This document shows, piece after piece, positions 52,480-61,057 of a stretch of DNA of 64,000 bases. The DNA is from Pseudomonas sp. MAG733B. GTDB lineage: Bacteria; Pseudomonadota; Gammaproteobacteria; Pseudomonadales; Pseudomonadaceae. The stretch covers positions 1,984,001 to 2,048,000 of the forward strand of contig NZ_CP145732.1 in NCBI RefSeq assembly GCF_036884845.1, written 5' to 3'. Made by a program: the position numbers and the translations under genes. The notes under the pieces were generated by a model. That model was not told where the DNA came from and did no database searches. It saw only the letters and a list, made by a program, of their open reading frames with translations. The first letter of the stretch is position 1. Each line of letters starts with the position of its first letter.

Positions 52480-55400
52480 TCAGTCGAGTTCCAGCACCAC
52501 GACGCGCTGTCCGGCGCGCACGGCCGAACCGGGTTGCACGCGAATCTCGCGGACCACGCCGGCCATCGGCGCGAGCACGGGGATTTCCATCTTCATCGAC
52601 TCCAGAATCACCAGCACATCACCGGCCTCGACCCGGCTGCCGGTCTCCACCTGAACCTGCCAGAGGTTGCCGGCGATGTGGCTGTCGACGCTCTGTTGGC
52701 CGCTGCTCAGCGGTGCGTCTTCGGTCGCTTCCGGGTTCAGTTCTTCACTGTCGAAATGCGCCTGGCCGCTGGCGATCCAGCGTTCGCGTTCGGCGTTGAA
52801 TGCAGCTTGTTGCTGATCGCGAAAAGCGCCGATGGTTTGGGCCTCTTTCGTCAGAAAATCCTGGTAATCCGCCAGGTTCAGCTGGCTGTGTTCGATGTTC
52901 AGGTCGAAGCGCCCGAGGGGGAAATCCCGGCGGATTCGCAGCAGCTCATCGGCGCTGACCGGGTAGAAACGGATCTGGTCGAAAAAGCGCAGCAGCCACG
53001 GTTTGCCATCGAACGCGGTGACGTCGCGGTAACGGTTCCACATCTGCAAGGTGCGGCCGACGAATTGATAACCGCCGGGGCCTTCCATGCCGTACACGCA
53101 CATGTACGCGCCACCGATGCCCACCGAGTTCTCGGCGGTCCAGGTGCGGGCCGGGTTGTACTTGGTGGTCACCAGGCGATGGCGCGGGTCGAGTGGGGTG
53201 GCCACTGGCGCACCGAGGTAAACGTCTCCCAGGCCCATCACCAGATAACTGGCGTCGAATACTGTGCGCTGTACCTCATCGAGGTTCGGCAAATCGTTGA
53301 TGCGTCGGATGAACTCCAGGTTGCTTGGGCACCACGGTGCGTCCTTGCGCACGGTGGTCATGTATTTTTCGATGGCCAACTGGCAAGCAGGGTCGTCCCA
53401 GGACAGCGGCAAGTGGACGATGCGCGACGGCACTTGCAGGTCTTTGGCGGCGCACACGGCGTCCCATTCGCCGGCGACGATGCCGAGCAGATCGGCGAGT
53501 GGCAGTTGCTCGGGTTGGTAGTGGATTTGCAGTGAGCGGATGCCGGGTGTGAGGTCGATCACGCCGTGCAAGTGCTTGCTTTCCAGGGCTTGCATGAGGG
53601 CGTGGGCGCGGAAGCGCAGGACGAGGTCGAGTTCCGGGGCGCCGATTTCCAGCAACAGATGCGTGTCGCCGGAAAGGCGCGCCACCAGTTTCGTATCCCC
53701 CTGACCCAACTCCAAAACAACAGGCGACATAACCCCCTGTGGGAGCGGGCTTGCTCGCGAAGAGGTCGTGTCAGTCAGTATTGTTGCGTCTGACACACCG
53801 CTTTCGCGAGCAAGCCCGCTCCCACATTGACTCCAGTTCAAGGCGAGATTTCTGGCGGTTTTGATATTGACGGGGCAGAACTGCACCTTGTCCCCAGCCT
53901 TCAGTTGCCCCAACTGCCAAAGATCCGCCTCGATCACCGTTACCGGGCACACAAACCCACCAAGGCTCGGGCCATCGGGACCGAGGATCACCGGCATGTC
54001 ACCGGTGAAATCCACCGCGCCGATTGCATACGGATTGTCATGAATATTCGACGGATGCAAACCCGCCTCGCCACCGTCGGCACGCACCCATTCCGGCTTC
54101 GGCCCGATCAGGCGTACGCCGGTGCGGCTGGAGTTGAAATGCACTTCCCACTGCGTGGCGAAGAACGTGCCGATGTAGTTTTCAGTGAAGTATTCCGGCG
54201 CACCGTGGGGGCCGTAGATCACTCGAATTTTCCGCACTGCCGGTAGTTCAGTGACCTGCTCATCGTCCAATTGTTGACCGGCGCTGCGGTCAAGCAAGGC
54301 GGGTACATGCAACACGTCGCCGGCACGCAATGCTCGTCCGCCATGACCACCAAACTGACCAAGCGTGAAAGTACTTTTGCTGCCCAGATAGTCCGGCACT
54401 TGCAGGCCACCGCGAAGGCACAGGTAGCTGCGGGCACCGGCACCAGCGATGGTGCCGAGGCTCAAAGTCGCCCCCGCCGCAATCAGCAGCGCAGTGTTCA
54501 TCGGCACGTTTTCACCGTTCAATGTCAACGGAATCACCGCCCCGGTCACCGCCACCACCGCGTCGCAGTTGAAGCGCAACAACGGCCCGCTCATGGTGAT
54601 TTCCAGCGCCGCCGCGCCTTCGTCGTTGCCCAGCAAACGGTTGCCCAGTCGCAACGCGCGACTGTCCATCGGACCCGACGGCGGCACACCGACTGCCCAG
54701 TAGCCGAGGCGACCGGGATAGTCCTGCACACTGGTCTGGGTGCCGGCGCTGATCACCTCGAACGTGTTGGCCTGATACACCAGCCCTTCCAGGCAGCGAG
54801 TCCATGGCTGGCCGCTGGCGAAGGGCGCATCGAGCAAAATCTGCCGCAGGTAATCGCGGTTGGTTTCCACGCCATACAGCTGACTCTCGCCGAGGGCTTG
54901 ATGCAAATCGGCGCGGGCCTCTTCGCGAGTCGGTGCCCAGCTGATGACCTTGGCGATCATCGGGTCGAAGTACGGTGGAATCTCGCAGCCAGCCTCGACC
55001 CACGTGTCGATGCGCAGTTGAATGCCATTGGCTGGTGGGAAATTCACAGCAGTGAGCAAGCCCGGGCTCGGCTGAAAATCCCGCCCCGGGTCTTCCGCAT
55101 ACAGCCGCGCCTGAATCGCATGGCCGTCCGCTTTCAAACCCTTGATCAGTTCACCCAGCGGCGGCAAATCACCGGCCGCCAGTTGCACCATCCAGCGCAC
55201 CAGATCAACGCCCCACACCTGTTCGGTGACGCCATGTTCCACCTGCAACCGAGTGTTCACTTCCAGAAAATAGAAGCGCTGGGCATCGCTGTCGAAGACG
55301 AATTCCACAGTGCCGGCGCTGCGGTAACTCACCGCTTTGGCCAGTTTGATCGCCGCTGCACACAGCTCTTCGGCCATGCCGTCGGGCAGGTTCGGCGCCG

Positions 55401-56124
55401 GGGTTTCTTCGAGGACTTTCTGGTTACGACGTTGCACCGAGCAATCGCGCACGCCGAGGGCAATCACCTCTCCGTTACCGTCGCCGAACACCTGCACTTC
55501 CAGATGCCGGGCACGCTGGATGTACTTCTCGATGAACACCCCGGCGTCGCTGAAGTTGTTCTGACCCAGGCGTTTGACCGTTTCGAAGGACTCGCTTAAC
55601 TCCGCCGCACTGCGACACACGCGCATGCCGATGCCGCCACCGCCGGCGGTGCTTTTGAGCATCACCGGGTAGCCGACCTGTTCACCTGCGATCAGTGCCG
55701 CGTCGAGGCTGTCGAGCAACTCGGTACCTTCAAGCATCGGCACGCCATGTTCCTTGGCCAATGCGCGCGCGGTGTGCTTGAGACCGAACACCCGCAGTTG
55801 CTCTGGCGTCGGGCCGATGAAGGCGATGTCGGCGGCTTCGCAGGCTTCGGCGAACGCGGCGTTTTCCGAGAGAAAACCGTAGCCGGGATGGATCGCCGTG
55901 GCGCCCGTAGATTTAGCGATAGCGAGGATTTTATCGACTGCCAGGTAAGTGCCGGCGGCTGCGCCTTCACCGAGGCTGTGGGCTTCGTCGGCTTGCAGGA
56001 TGTGCAGGCTGGCGGCATCGGCTTCGGAGTAGACGGCAACGCCGTTGACCTGCAGGTCACGCAAGGTACGCAGGATGCGGCAGGCAATGGCGCCACGGTT
56101 GGCAATCAGGACTTTTTCGAACAT
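52480..56124 (-). CDS. uca: Biotin-dependent guanidine/urea carboxylase with an in-frame REP insertion
   Basis: A 1214-residue enzyme. Biotin carboxylase domain about 1-450 (MFEKVLIANRGAIACRILRT), KipA/AHS2-like half about 465-760, KipI/AHS1-like half about 800-1090, and a biotinyl domain at the end with the modified lysine K1178 in ESMKMEIP. Because it sits under a guanidine-I riboswitch with two CgdAB-type genes, guanidine is the likelier substrate than urea (known for such operons). Residues about 767-796 are encoded by a REP repeat (53738-53826) placed exactly between the two carboxyltransferase halves, without a stop or frameshift. Confidence 0.92.
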   Translation of the reverse strand: MFEKVLIANRGAIACRILRTLRDLQVNGVAVYSEADAASLHILQADEAHSLGEGAAAGTYLAVDKILAIAKSTGATAIHPGYGFLSENAAFAEACEAADIAFIGPTPEQLRVFGLKHTARALAKEHGVPMLEGTELLDSLDAALIAGEQVGYPVMLKSTAGGGGIGMRVCRSAAELSESFETVKRLGQNNFSDAGVFIEKYIQRARHLEVQVFGDGNGEVIALGVRDCSVQRRNQKVLEETPAPNLPDGMAEELCAAAIKLAKAVSYRSAGTVEFVFDSDAQRFYFLEVNTRLQVEHGVTEQVWGVDLVRWMVQLAAGDLPPLGELIKGLKADGHAIQARLYAEDPGRDFQPSPGLLTAVNFPPANGIQLRIDTWVEAGCEIPPYFDPMIAKVISWAPTREEARADLHQALGESQLYGVETNRDYLRQILLDAPFASGQPWTRCLEGLVYQANTFEVISAGTQTSVQDYPGRLGYWAVGVPPSGPMDSRALRLGNRLLGNDEGAAALEITMSGPLLRFNCDAVVAVTGAVIPLTLNGENVPMNTALLIAAGATLSLGTIAGAGARSYLCLRGGLQVPDYLGSKSTFTLGQFGGHGGRALRAGDVLHVPALLDRSAGQQLDDEQVTELPAVRKIRVIYGPHGAPEYFTENYIGTFFATQWEVHFNSSRTGVRLIGPKPEWVRADGGEAGLHPSNIHDNPYAIGAVDFTGDMPVILGPDGPSLGGFVCPVTVIEADLWQLGQLKAGDKVQFCPVNIKTARNLALNWSQCGSGLARESGVSDATILTDTTSSRASPLPQGVMSPVVLELGQGDTKLVARLSGDTHLLLEIGAPELDLVLRFRAHALMQALESKHLHGVIDLTPGIRSLQIHYQPEQLPLADLLGIVAGEWDAVCAAKDLQVPSRIVHLPLSWDDPACQLAIEKYMTTVRKDAPWCPSNLEFIRRINDLPNLDEVQRTVFDASYLVMGLGDVYLGAPVATPLDPRHRLVTTKYNPARTWTAENSVGIGGAYMCVYGMEGPGGYQFVGRTLQMWNRYRDVTAFDGKPWLLRFFDQIRFYPVSADELLRIRRDFPLGRFDLNIEHSQLNLADYQDFLTKEAQTIGAFRDQQQAAFNAERERWIASGQAHFDSEELNPEATEDAPLSSGQQSVDSHIAGNLWQVQVETGSRVEAGDVLVILESMKMEIPVLAPMAGVVREIRVQPGSAVRAGQRVVVLELD
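53738..53826. repeat. REP-type inverted repeat inside the carboxylase gene (copy 5)
   Basis: Arms tgtgggagcgggcttgctcg and cgagcaagcccgctcccaca, same family and length as the intergenic copies at 7192, 18581, 27322, 36928 and 56229. Here it is translated in frame as CGSGLARESG...SSRASPLPQG. Confidence 0.9.
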
Positions 56125-56228
56125 GGCATAACCCCTGATGGGGATGCGGGCCGTCCCGCAGTTTTTCTTGAGGCACCGGGGCCGTCCCCGGTGAAAAATC
56201 TGTTCACTTCAGAACACCACCGATCCCG

Positions 56229-56317
56229 TGTGGGAGCGGGCTTGCTCGCGAAGAGCGCGTGTCAGTCAACGTTGATGTTTCTGATACACCGCTTTCGCGA
56301 GCAAGCCCGCTCCCACA
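56229..56317. repeat. REP-type inverted repeat, 'GTGGGAGCGGGCTTGCTCGCGAA' family, copy 6
   Basis: Arms tgtgggagcgggcttgctcg and the complement, in the 281-base gap between the second deiminase-type gene and the carboxylase. It closely resembles the copy inside the carboxylase. The rest of the gap shows no gene. Confidence 0.88.
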
Positions 56318-56405
56318 TTTGAGCCGCGGTGTTCCTGTTTCTTGAGGCACTGCCCGGAACGGGCTTGGCACAGGGCAAACAACCAACGCCGCAACCGCGC
56401 AAATT

Positions 56406-57047
56406 TCAGTTCCATACCAGCAGCTCCGCAGGCGTCGGGTTGTAGGCATTGCACGGGTTGTTCAGTTGCGGGCAGTTGGAGATCAGCACGATCACGTCCA
56501 TCTCTGCGCGCAGGTCAACGTACTTGCCCGGTGCGGAAATCCCGTCTTCGAAAGTCAGTCCACCGTCAGCGGTAACCGGCACGTTCATGAAGAAATTGAT
56601 GTTCGGCCCGATGTCGCTTTTGCCCAACCGCCCGTCATGCACGCAGGCTCGCAGATAGTTGTCGCGGCAGCTGTGCATGTAGCGTTTTTCCAGGGCGTAG
56701 CGCACGGTGTTGCTCTCTTGCGCGCAGGCGCCGCCGAGGGTGTCGTGACGACCGCAAGTGTCGGCGACGATGGTCAGCATCGGTTTGCCGAGGTTGGAAT
56801 ACAGCACGCTGCCGGTGCTCAGGTACACGCTGTTCTGCCGGCGCAAAGTGCGTTGCACGTCGTAGCGTTCTTTCGGGTTTGCGACGCTGTAGAACAGGGT
56901 GTCGACGGCCTGATTGCCTTCCAGGTCGAGGATGCGCAACGTCTGGCCGGCCTTGACCTCCATCAGCCAGGGTTCGCCGGCGGGAATGGTGGCGCGGAAG
57001 ACGGCGGTTTCGGGCGACTGTGGAGCGGTAGCGATAGCAAGTGACAT
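56406..57047 (-). CDS. Urea-amidolyase-associated protein UAAP2 type (carboxyguanidine deiminase subunit)
   Basis: A 213-residue protein of the DUF1989 family, [20 protein letters not shown]. Motifs: [40 protein letters not shown] (metal-binding Cys/His) and [11 protein letters not shown]. Homologues in guanidine operons form the two-subunit carboxyguanidine deiminase CgdAB, which removes ammonia from carboxyguanidine to give allophanate. It follows its paralogue by 11 bases. Confidence 0.87.
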   Translation of the reverse strand: MSLAIATAPQSPETAVFRATIPAGEPWLMEVKAGQTLRILDLEGNQAVDTLFYSVANPKERYDVQRTLRRQNSVYLSTGSVLYSNLGKPMLTIVADTCGRHDTLGGACAQESNTVRYALEKRYMHSCRDNYLRACVHDGRLGKSDIGPNINFFMNVPVTADGGLTFEDGISAPGKYVDLRAEMDVIVLISNCPQLNNPCNAYNPTPAELLVWN

Positions 57048-57058
57048 GGCAGCGATCC

Positions 57059-57784
57059 TCAGGCGAACAGACGGTCGGTGTTGATGAAGCCGCGCTCGTT
57101 TTCCGGACGCGAAGTGCGGCAGTGTTCGGCAACGCTGGCGTCGGCGTTCATCCAGCTGAGCTTCAGTGGTTTCGGTGCGTACTCCGGTGCCGGGTCCATC
57201 GGATGTTGCAGGGCGGTGAGCACTACCAGCGTGTCCATCGGTGCGTACAACTCGATGTAGTCGCCGGCCTTTGAATTGCCTTCGACAAAGTGGAAGCGCC
57301 CGACACCATCGACGTTGACGCGGCTGAACAGGTTGAGGGTCATCAGCAAATCCGACAGGCCCAACCCCCACTTGCCCAACTCCACCAACAGGTTGTCGGT
57401 GCCGTTGCGGAAGAAGCCGTTGCGCAGTTCCTGATAGCGGCCGGCACCGTATTTTTCCGCGACCTCTTCAGCGCAGAGCACGCCGCCGAGGCTGTCACTC
57501 CAGCCGCAGGTATCAGCGGTGATCGCGGCCAGCACACGACCCATGTCCGAGTACAGGCAATGGCCGGTGGTGAGTTTGGCGGTGTGTTGGCATTTGAGGC
57601 TGTCGGGCAGGTTCAGGCGTTCGGATTTTTCATTGGCGTTGAGCAGCGTCAGGCTGACGTTGGCGCCGCCGCGAATGTCGGTCAGGCGCAGTAGTTGACC
57701 GCGCTTCAACACGAAAGAACGATGGCCGCCACCGGGGAGCATTTCTTCGGCGAACGGTGGGAACAGTTGAGTCGAATCAGTCAT
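57059..57784 (-). CDS. Urea-amidolyase-associated protein UAAP1 type (carboxyguanidine deiminase subunit)
   Basis: A 241-residue DUF1989 paralogue, [20 protein letters not shown], with [40 protein letters not shown] and GWSDSLGG (metal-site region). It pairs with the UAAP2-type protein, as in known CgdAB deiminases. The ATG at 57784 has AGAGGAATTT upstream. Located between the importer genes and UAAP2. Which one is CgdA and which CgdB I cannot fix from sequence. Confidence 0.87.
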   Translation of the reverse strand: MTDSTQLFPPFAEEMLPGGGHRSFVLKRGQLLRLTDIRGGANVSLTLLNANEKSERLNLPDSLKCQHTAKLTTGHCLYSDMGRVLAAITADTCGWSDSLGGVLCAEEVAEKYGAGRYQELRNGFFRNGTDNLLVELGKWGLGLSDLLMTLNLFSRVNVDGVGRFHFVEGNSKAGDYIELYAPMDTLVVLTALQHPMDPAPEYAPKPLKLSWMNADASVAEHCRTSRPENERGFINTDRLFA

Positions 57785-57797
57785 TGTCAAAATTCCT

Positions 57798-58586
57798 CTA
57801 AGCGATACGAAGCGTGCCCGCCAGTTGCACCGGCAAGGCGTCGACGGCGGCACGAGTGGCGCGGCGGTCGCTGTTCAAAGGGATGTCGTAGGTGATACGC
57901 GCGCCATAGGCGCCGGGGGCATGCGGGTCGACGCGGACCTTGTCGAACACCAGCAAACGCGTGCCGAGGCTGAAACCTTCGGACAGGTCATGGGTGACCA
58001 TGAACACCGTCAGTTGCGTCTCGCGCCACAGCTCCAGCAGCAAGGCGTGCATGTCTTTGCGGATGCCCGGATCGAGGGCGCCGAACGGTTCGTCGAGCAG
58101 CAACACGCGGGGCTTCATGATCAGCGCCTGGGCGATGGCGAGTCGTTGCTGCATGCCGCCGGAAAGCTGCGCCGGGTACTTGTCCAGCGAATGACCGAGG
58201 CCGACTTTGTGCAGCAGTACCGAGGCCTGTTCGCGGGCGTCTTTTTTCGCGCTGCCAAACAGGCGACCAAGTAACGGCGAGCGCGGCAGTTCGAGGCCGA
58301 GGGCGACGTTGTCCAGCACGCTCAAATGCGGGAACACCGAGTAGCGTTGGAACACCACGCCACGGCTGGCATCCGGCTCACCGGCCAGCGGAAGACCATC
58401 GAGCAGGATCTCGCCGCGACTGGCGCGTTCCTGGCCGAGCAGCAGGCGCAGGAAGGTCGATTTACCGCAACCGGACGCGCCCACCAACGTGCAGAATTCA
58501 CCCTCGTTGACGCTCAGGTTCAGGCCTTCGAGCACCACCTGATCGGCGTATTGCTGCCAAACGTTTTTCACCGTGATGAAGCTCAT
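57798..58586 (-). CDS. ABC transporter ATP-binding protein (guanidine/urea-type importer)
   Basis: A 262-residue NitT/TauT-family ATPase, MSFITVKNVWQQYADQVVLE. Walker A is GASGCGKST (about 36-44), signature QLSGGMQQR, Walker B RVLLLDEPFGALD, and switch histidine in VTHDLSEG. Its start overlaps the permease stop by four bases. The riboswitch context suggests guanidine import. Confidence 0.93.
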   Translation of the reverse strand: MSFITVKNVWQQYADQVVLEGLNLSVNEGEFCTLVGASGCGKSTFLRLLLGQERASRGEILLDGLPLAGEPDASRGVVFQRYSVFPHLSVLDNVALGLELPRSPLLGRLFGSAKKDAREQASVLLHKVGLGHSLDKYPAQLSGGMQQRLAIAQALIMKPRVLLLDEPFGALDPGIRKDMHALLLELWRETQLTVFMVTHDLSEGFSLGTRLLVFDKVRVDPHAPGAYGARITYDIPLNSDRRATRAAVDALPVQLAGTLRIA

Positions 58587-59398
58587 GCCCGCGCTCCTTC
58601 GTACCAAGGGAAAGCACGCTGAGTCAGGCGCTTGAGCCCCCAATCCATCAGCCAGGCGAGCAGGGTGATCCACACCACGTACGGCAGGATCACATCCATC
58701 GCCAGGTAGCGGCGCACCAGGAAAATCCGATAGCCGAGGCCGTCTGTGGAGGCGATGGCTTCGGCGGCGATCAGGAACAGCCACGCAGAGCCGAGCATCA
58801 GGCGCAGCGAAATCAGCAACCGCGGCAGCAATTGCGGCAACACCACGCGCAGCATCAAGGTCCAGGTGGAAGCGCCGAGGGTCTGGGCCTTGATCAGCAG
58901 TTCCACGGGAATTTCCCGGGCGCGCTGTTCCAGATCCCGGGCCAGCGCCGGGGTGATGCCGATCACGATCAGCATCACTTTCGACAACTCGCCCAACCCG
59001 AACACGATGAACAGAATCGGCAGGATCGCTAGCGGCGGCACCATCGACAGCACCGTCAGCAACGGCGATAACGGCGCGCCGAACAGCGGCAAGGTGCCGG
59101 CGGCCATGCCCAGGCACAGCCCGGCCAGCGCGCTGATGCCCAAGCCGATGGCCAGGCGTCGCAGGCTGGAGGCGGTGTCCTGCCACAGCACGTATTCACC
59201 GGTGCGGCCGTCGGCTACAAACGCCAGGCGTTTTACCGCGTCGGTCATTTGCACGGCGCTGGGCAGCAACTTGTCATTGGGGTTGTCCGCCAGTCGCTCG
59301 GCCGAGCCCATGAAGTAGGCGAACAGCACCAGGGCGAACGGCAGGATCACCAGCAACAGGCGACTCGGGCGATCCGGATGGCGATTGATCAGGCGCAT
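58583..59398 (-). CDS. ABC transporter permease (guanidine/urea-type importer)
   Basis: A 271-residue membrane protein, MRLINRHPDRPSRLLLVILP, with six helices and the EAA loop region ELLIKAQTLGASTWTLMLRV of the NitT/TauT family. AGAGGACTTGGCC precedes the ATG at 59398. Between the binding-protein and ATPase genes. Confidence 0.92.
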   Translation of the reverse strand: MRLINRHPDRPSRLLLVILPFALVLFAYFMGSAERLADNPNDKLLPSAVQMTDAVKRLAFVADGRTGEYVLWQDTASSLRRLAIGLGISALAGLCLGMAAGTLPLFGAPLSPLLTVLSMVPPLAILPILFIVFGLGELSKVMLIVIGITPALARDLEQRAREIPVELLIKAQTLGASTWTLMLRVVLPQLLPRLLISLRLMLGSAWLFLIAAEAIASTDGLGYRIFLVRRYLAMDVILPYVVWITLLAWLMDWGLKRLTQRAFPWYEGARA

Positions 59399-59413
59399 GG
59401 CCAAGTCCTCTTC

Positions 59414-60481
59414 TTACAACTTGGCGTCGGCGGCCATTTGCACGTAGCTCGGGTCGAAGCGCAGCTTGAGGTTGCCCTTGTCGCCGCTGGTCACGCCGTT
59501 GGCGAAGGCCATGCCGACCGCGCTGGTGTCCTTGGCGCCTTCACCCAGCAAGCCGTGCTGGAAGGAGAACTCGGCGACCTTGCGCATGGTTTCCGGCAGT
59601 TGCTTGCTGGTGGAAAACGCCAGGGCTTCTTTCGGCGTGGCGAACAGCTTGGTGGTGTCCAGTTGTGCCTGGAAACCCGCAAGATCGGTGCCCGAGGCTT
59701 TGGCCATGTGTTCGAGTGCGGCTTTGCTGGCGGCGTTTTTCGCGTTCATCAACTCGACCACTTCGAACCACGCGCCGGTCAGCGCTTTGCCCAGGGCCGG
59801 GTTGTCTTTGAGGGTGGCGCTGTTGACCACCATCATGTCCATGATTTCGCCGGGGATCTGGCTGGAGTTGAAAACTTCGGTCACCGCAGGCTTGGCCTTG
59901 ATGTCCGAGAGCATCGGGTTCCAGGTGGTGACGGCGTTGACTTGATCGGTGTTGAAGGCGGCCGAGATATCGGCGTCGGAGGTGTTGACCACTTTCAGGT
60001 CTTTCTCGGTGAGGTCCACCGAATCCAGGGCCCTGGCCAGCAGATAGTGAGAGACCGAGAGCTCGACCAGATTGACGTCCATGCCCTTGAGGTCGGCGAC
60101 TTTCTTGCCTTCGCCCTTGAGCACGATACCGTCGTTGCCGTTGGAGAAATCACTGACGATCAGTGCGGTGCTGTCAACGCCGCCTGCGGCCGGAATGGTC
60201 AGCGCATCCATGTTGGTCATGGTGCAGCCGTCGAACTGGCCCGCGGTGTATTGGTTGATCGATTCGACGTAATCGTTGAGCTGCACCACATCGATCTTGA
60301 TGCCGTACTTCTTCGCCCATTTGTCGACGATGCCTTGGCTGCCGGCGTATTCCCACGGCATCCAGCCGGCATAGATCGTCCAGCAGACGCTGAAGTGGTC
60401 TTTCGGTGCGGCCTGGGACTGGGTGCTGAGCAACGCTGCAAATGCAGCGGCGAGCAAGGCGGGGAAACGTAGTCGGGACAT
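59414..60481 (-). CDS. ABC transporter periplasmic binding protein (guanidine/urea-type)
   Basis: A 355-residue protein with a signal peptide (RFPALLAAAFAALLSTQSQA) and a NitT/TauT-type binding fold (FSVCWTIYAGWMPWEYAGSQ, GQFDGCTMTNMDALTIPAAG). Usually annotated as putative urea-binding protein; under a guanidine-I riboswitch, guanidine is a better guess. First gene of the operon. Its ribosome-binding site TGGAG is complementary to part of the riboswitch. Confidence 0.92.
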   Translation of the reverse strand: MSRLRFPALLAAAFAALLSTQSQAAPKDHFSVCWTIYAGWMPWEYAGSQGIVDKWAKKYGIKIDVVQLNDYVESINQYTAGQFDGCTMTNMDALTIPAAGGVDSTALIVSDFSNGNDGIVLKGEGKKVADLKGMDVNLVELSVSHYLLARALDSVDLTEKDLKVVNTSDADISAAFNTDQVNAVTTWNPMLSDIKAKPAVTEVFNSSQIPGEIMDMMVVNSATLKDNPALGKALTGAWFEVVELMNAKNAASKAALEHMAKASGTDLAGFQAQLDTTKLFATPKEALAFSTSKQLPETMRKVAEFSFQHGLLGEGAKDTSAVGMAFANGVTSGDKGNLKLRFDPSYVQMAADAKL

Positions 60482-60489
60482 TTCGAAAT

Positions 60490-60584
60490 CTCCAGTTGAT
60501 CAAGGGCGGGCAGGAGGCAACGCGGCACCGCGAACGGTGGCTTGTCTCCCGGGCTTTTGTCCCGCCGTGTAACCTCAACTGGAG
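60490..60584 (-). promoter_or_regulatory. Candidate riboswitch expression platform pairing with the Shine-Dalgarno
   Basis: CTCCAGTTGA in the aptamer's variable hairpin (60584-60575) is the exact complement of TCAACTGGAG (60499-60490), which contains the ribosome-binding site of the first gene. Forming the aptamer hairpin (ACCTC-CAGTT-GAGGT) would prevent the long pairing and free the site. Confidence 0.55.
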
Positions 60585-60640
60585 GTCGCCAACTCTCGGA
60601 CCAGTCACTCGCGATTGCGAGCCGGAACCCTAGTCAGCCA
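60539..60640 (-). ncRNA. Guanidine-I (ykkC) riboswitch
   Basis: On the minus strand, in order: CTAGGGTTCCGG, ACTGGTCCGAGAG, a CCTC/GAGG hairpin, ACACGGCGGGA, then CAAAAGCCCGGGAGA. These are the strictly conserved blocks of the ykkC subtype 1 RNA that binds guanidinium. The ends GGCT and AGCC can close P1. It lies 58 bases before the binding-protein start. A CACCG-TTCG-CGGTG hairpin (60526-60539) follows it. Confidence 0.93.
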
Positions 60641-60692
60641 TTGCAAATTGTGGTGCCGCGAACCTGTGATGACTCCTGCACGGGATTGCTAA

Positions 60693-60709
60693 AGCGAGAG
60701 GCGTGCCAA
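60693..60709 (-). promoter_or_regulatory. Sigma-54 promoter of the guanidine operon
   Basis: TTGGCACG-CCTC-TCGCT on the minus strand: the -24 box is perfect, the GG-to-GC spacing is the required 10 bases, and the -12 box differs at one base (TCGCT for TTGCT). Transcription would start near 60682, about 40 bases before the riboswitch. A dyad GTGCA-CCGA-TGCAC at 60785-60798 is at enhancer distance. Confidence 0.7.
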
Positions 60710-61057
60710 GTCCGGGGAATGCGTCTAGCGCGGGGGTGTTGAAGAATCGAGAGGCGGGGGTGCAGGTCGGGCTGCTTTGTGATGGTGCACCGATGCACTG
60801 AGATGCAGCGTCATCGGCCGCTGATCTGAAGCTCGGAGCGATCCTCGCGCTTCGTTATTACGGCGGTGGATATCGCCACGGCCACCATTAATCAGCGCGT
60901 GATAGATGAAAAACCTTTCATCGGCGAGATGTTTCAACTTGTTGCGAGAACGCACCAGATTCCGAATTCGATGTCTGATCTTTCGACAGTCACCGAATAA
61001 TTGACTGTCGCCTGCCAGCGTCGCTGGTGTGGCTCACCCGCGGTCCAGGAGGCCGCC
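60710..61057. other. Gap upstream of the guanidine operon with a possible gene relic
   Basis: The part to about 60820 holds the candidate enhancer dyad. From 60830 to 61000 (plus strand) there is an open frame without a start: AVDIATATINQRVIDEKPFI, then GEMFQLVARTHQIPNSMSDL, ending at TAA 60998-61000. It reads like real protein but I recognise no family; probably a fragment of a lost gene. Confidence 0.35.

Noticed and set aside
60785..60798. GTGCA-CCGA-TGCAC as a definite NtrC site
   Set aside because: The half-sites are arranged opposite to the usual TGCACC-N5-GGTGCA, so it is kept only as a candidate enhancer dyad.
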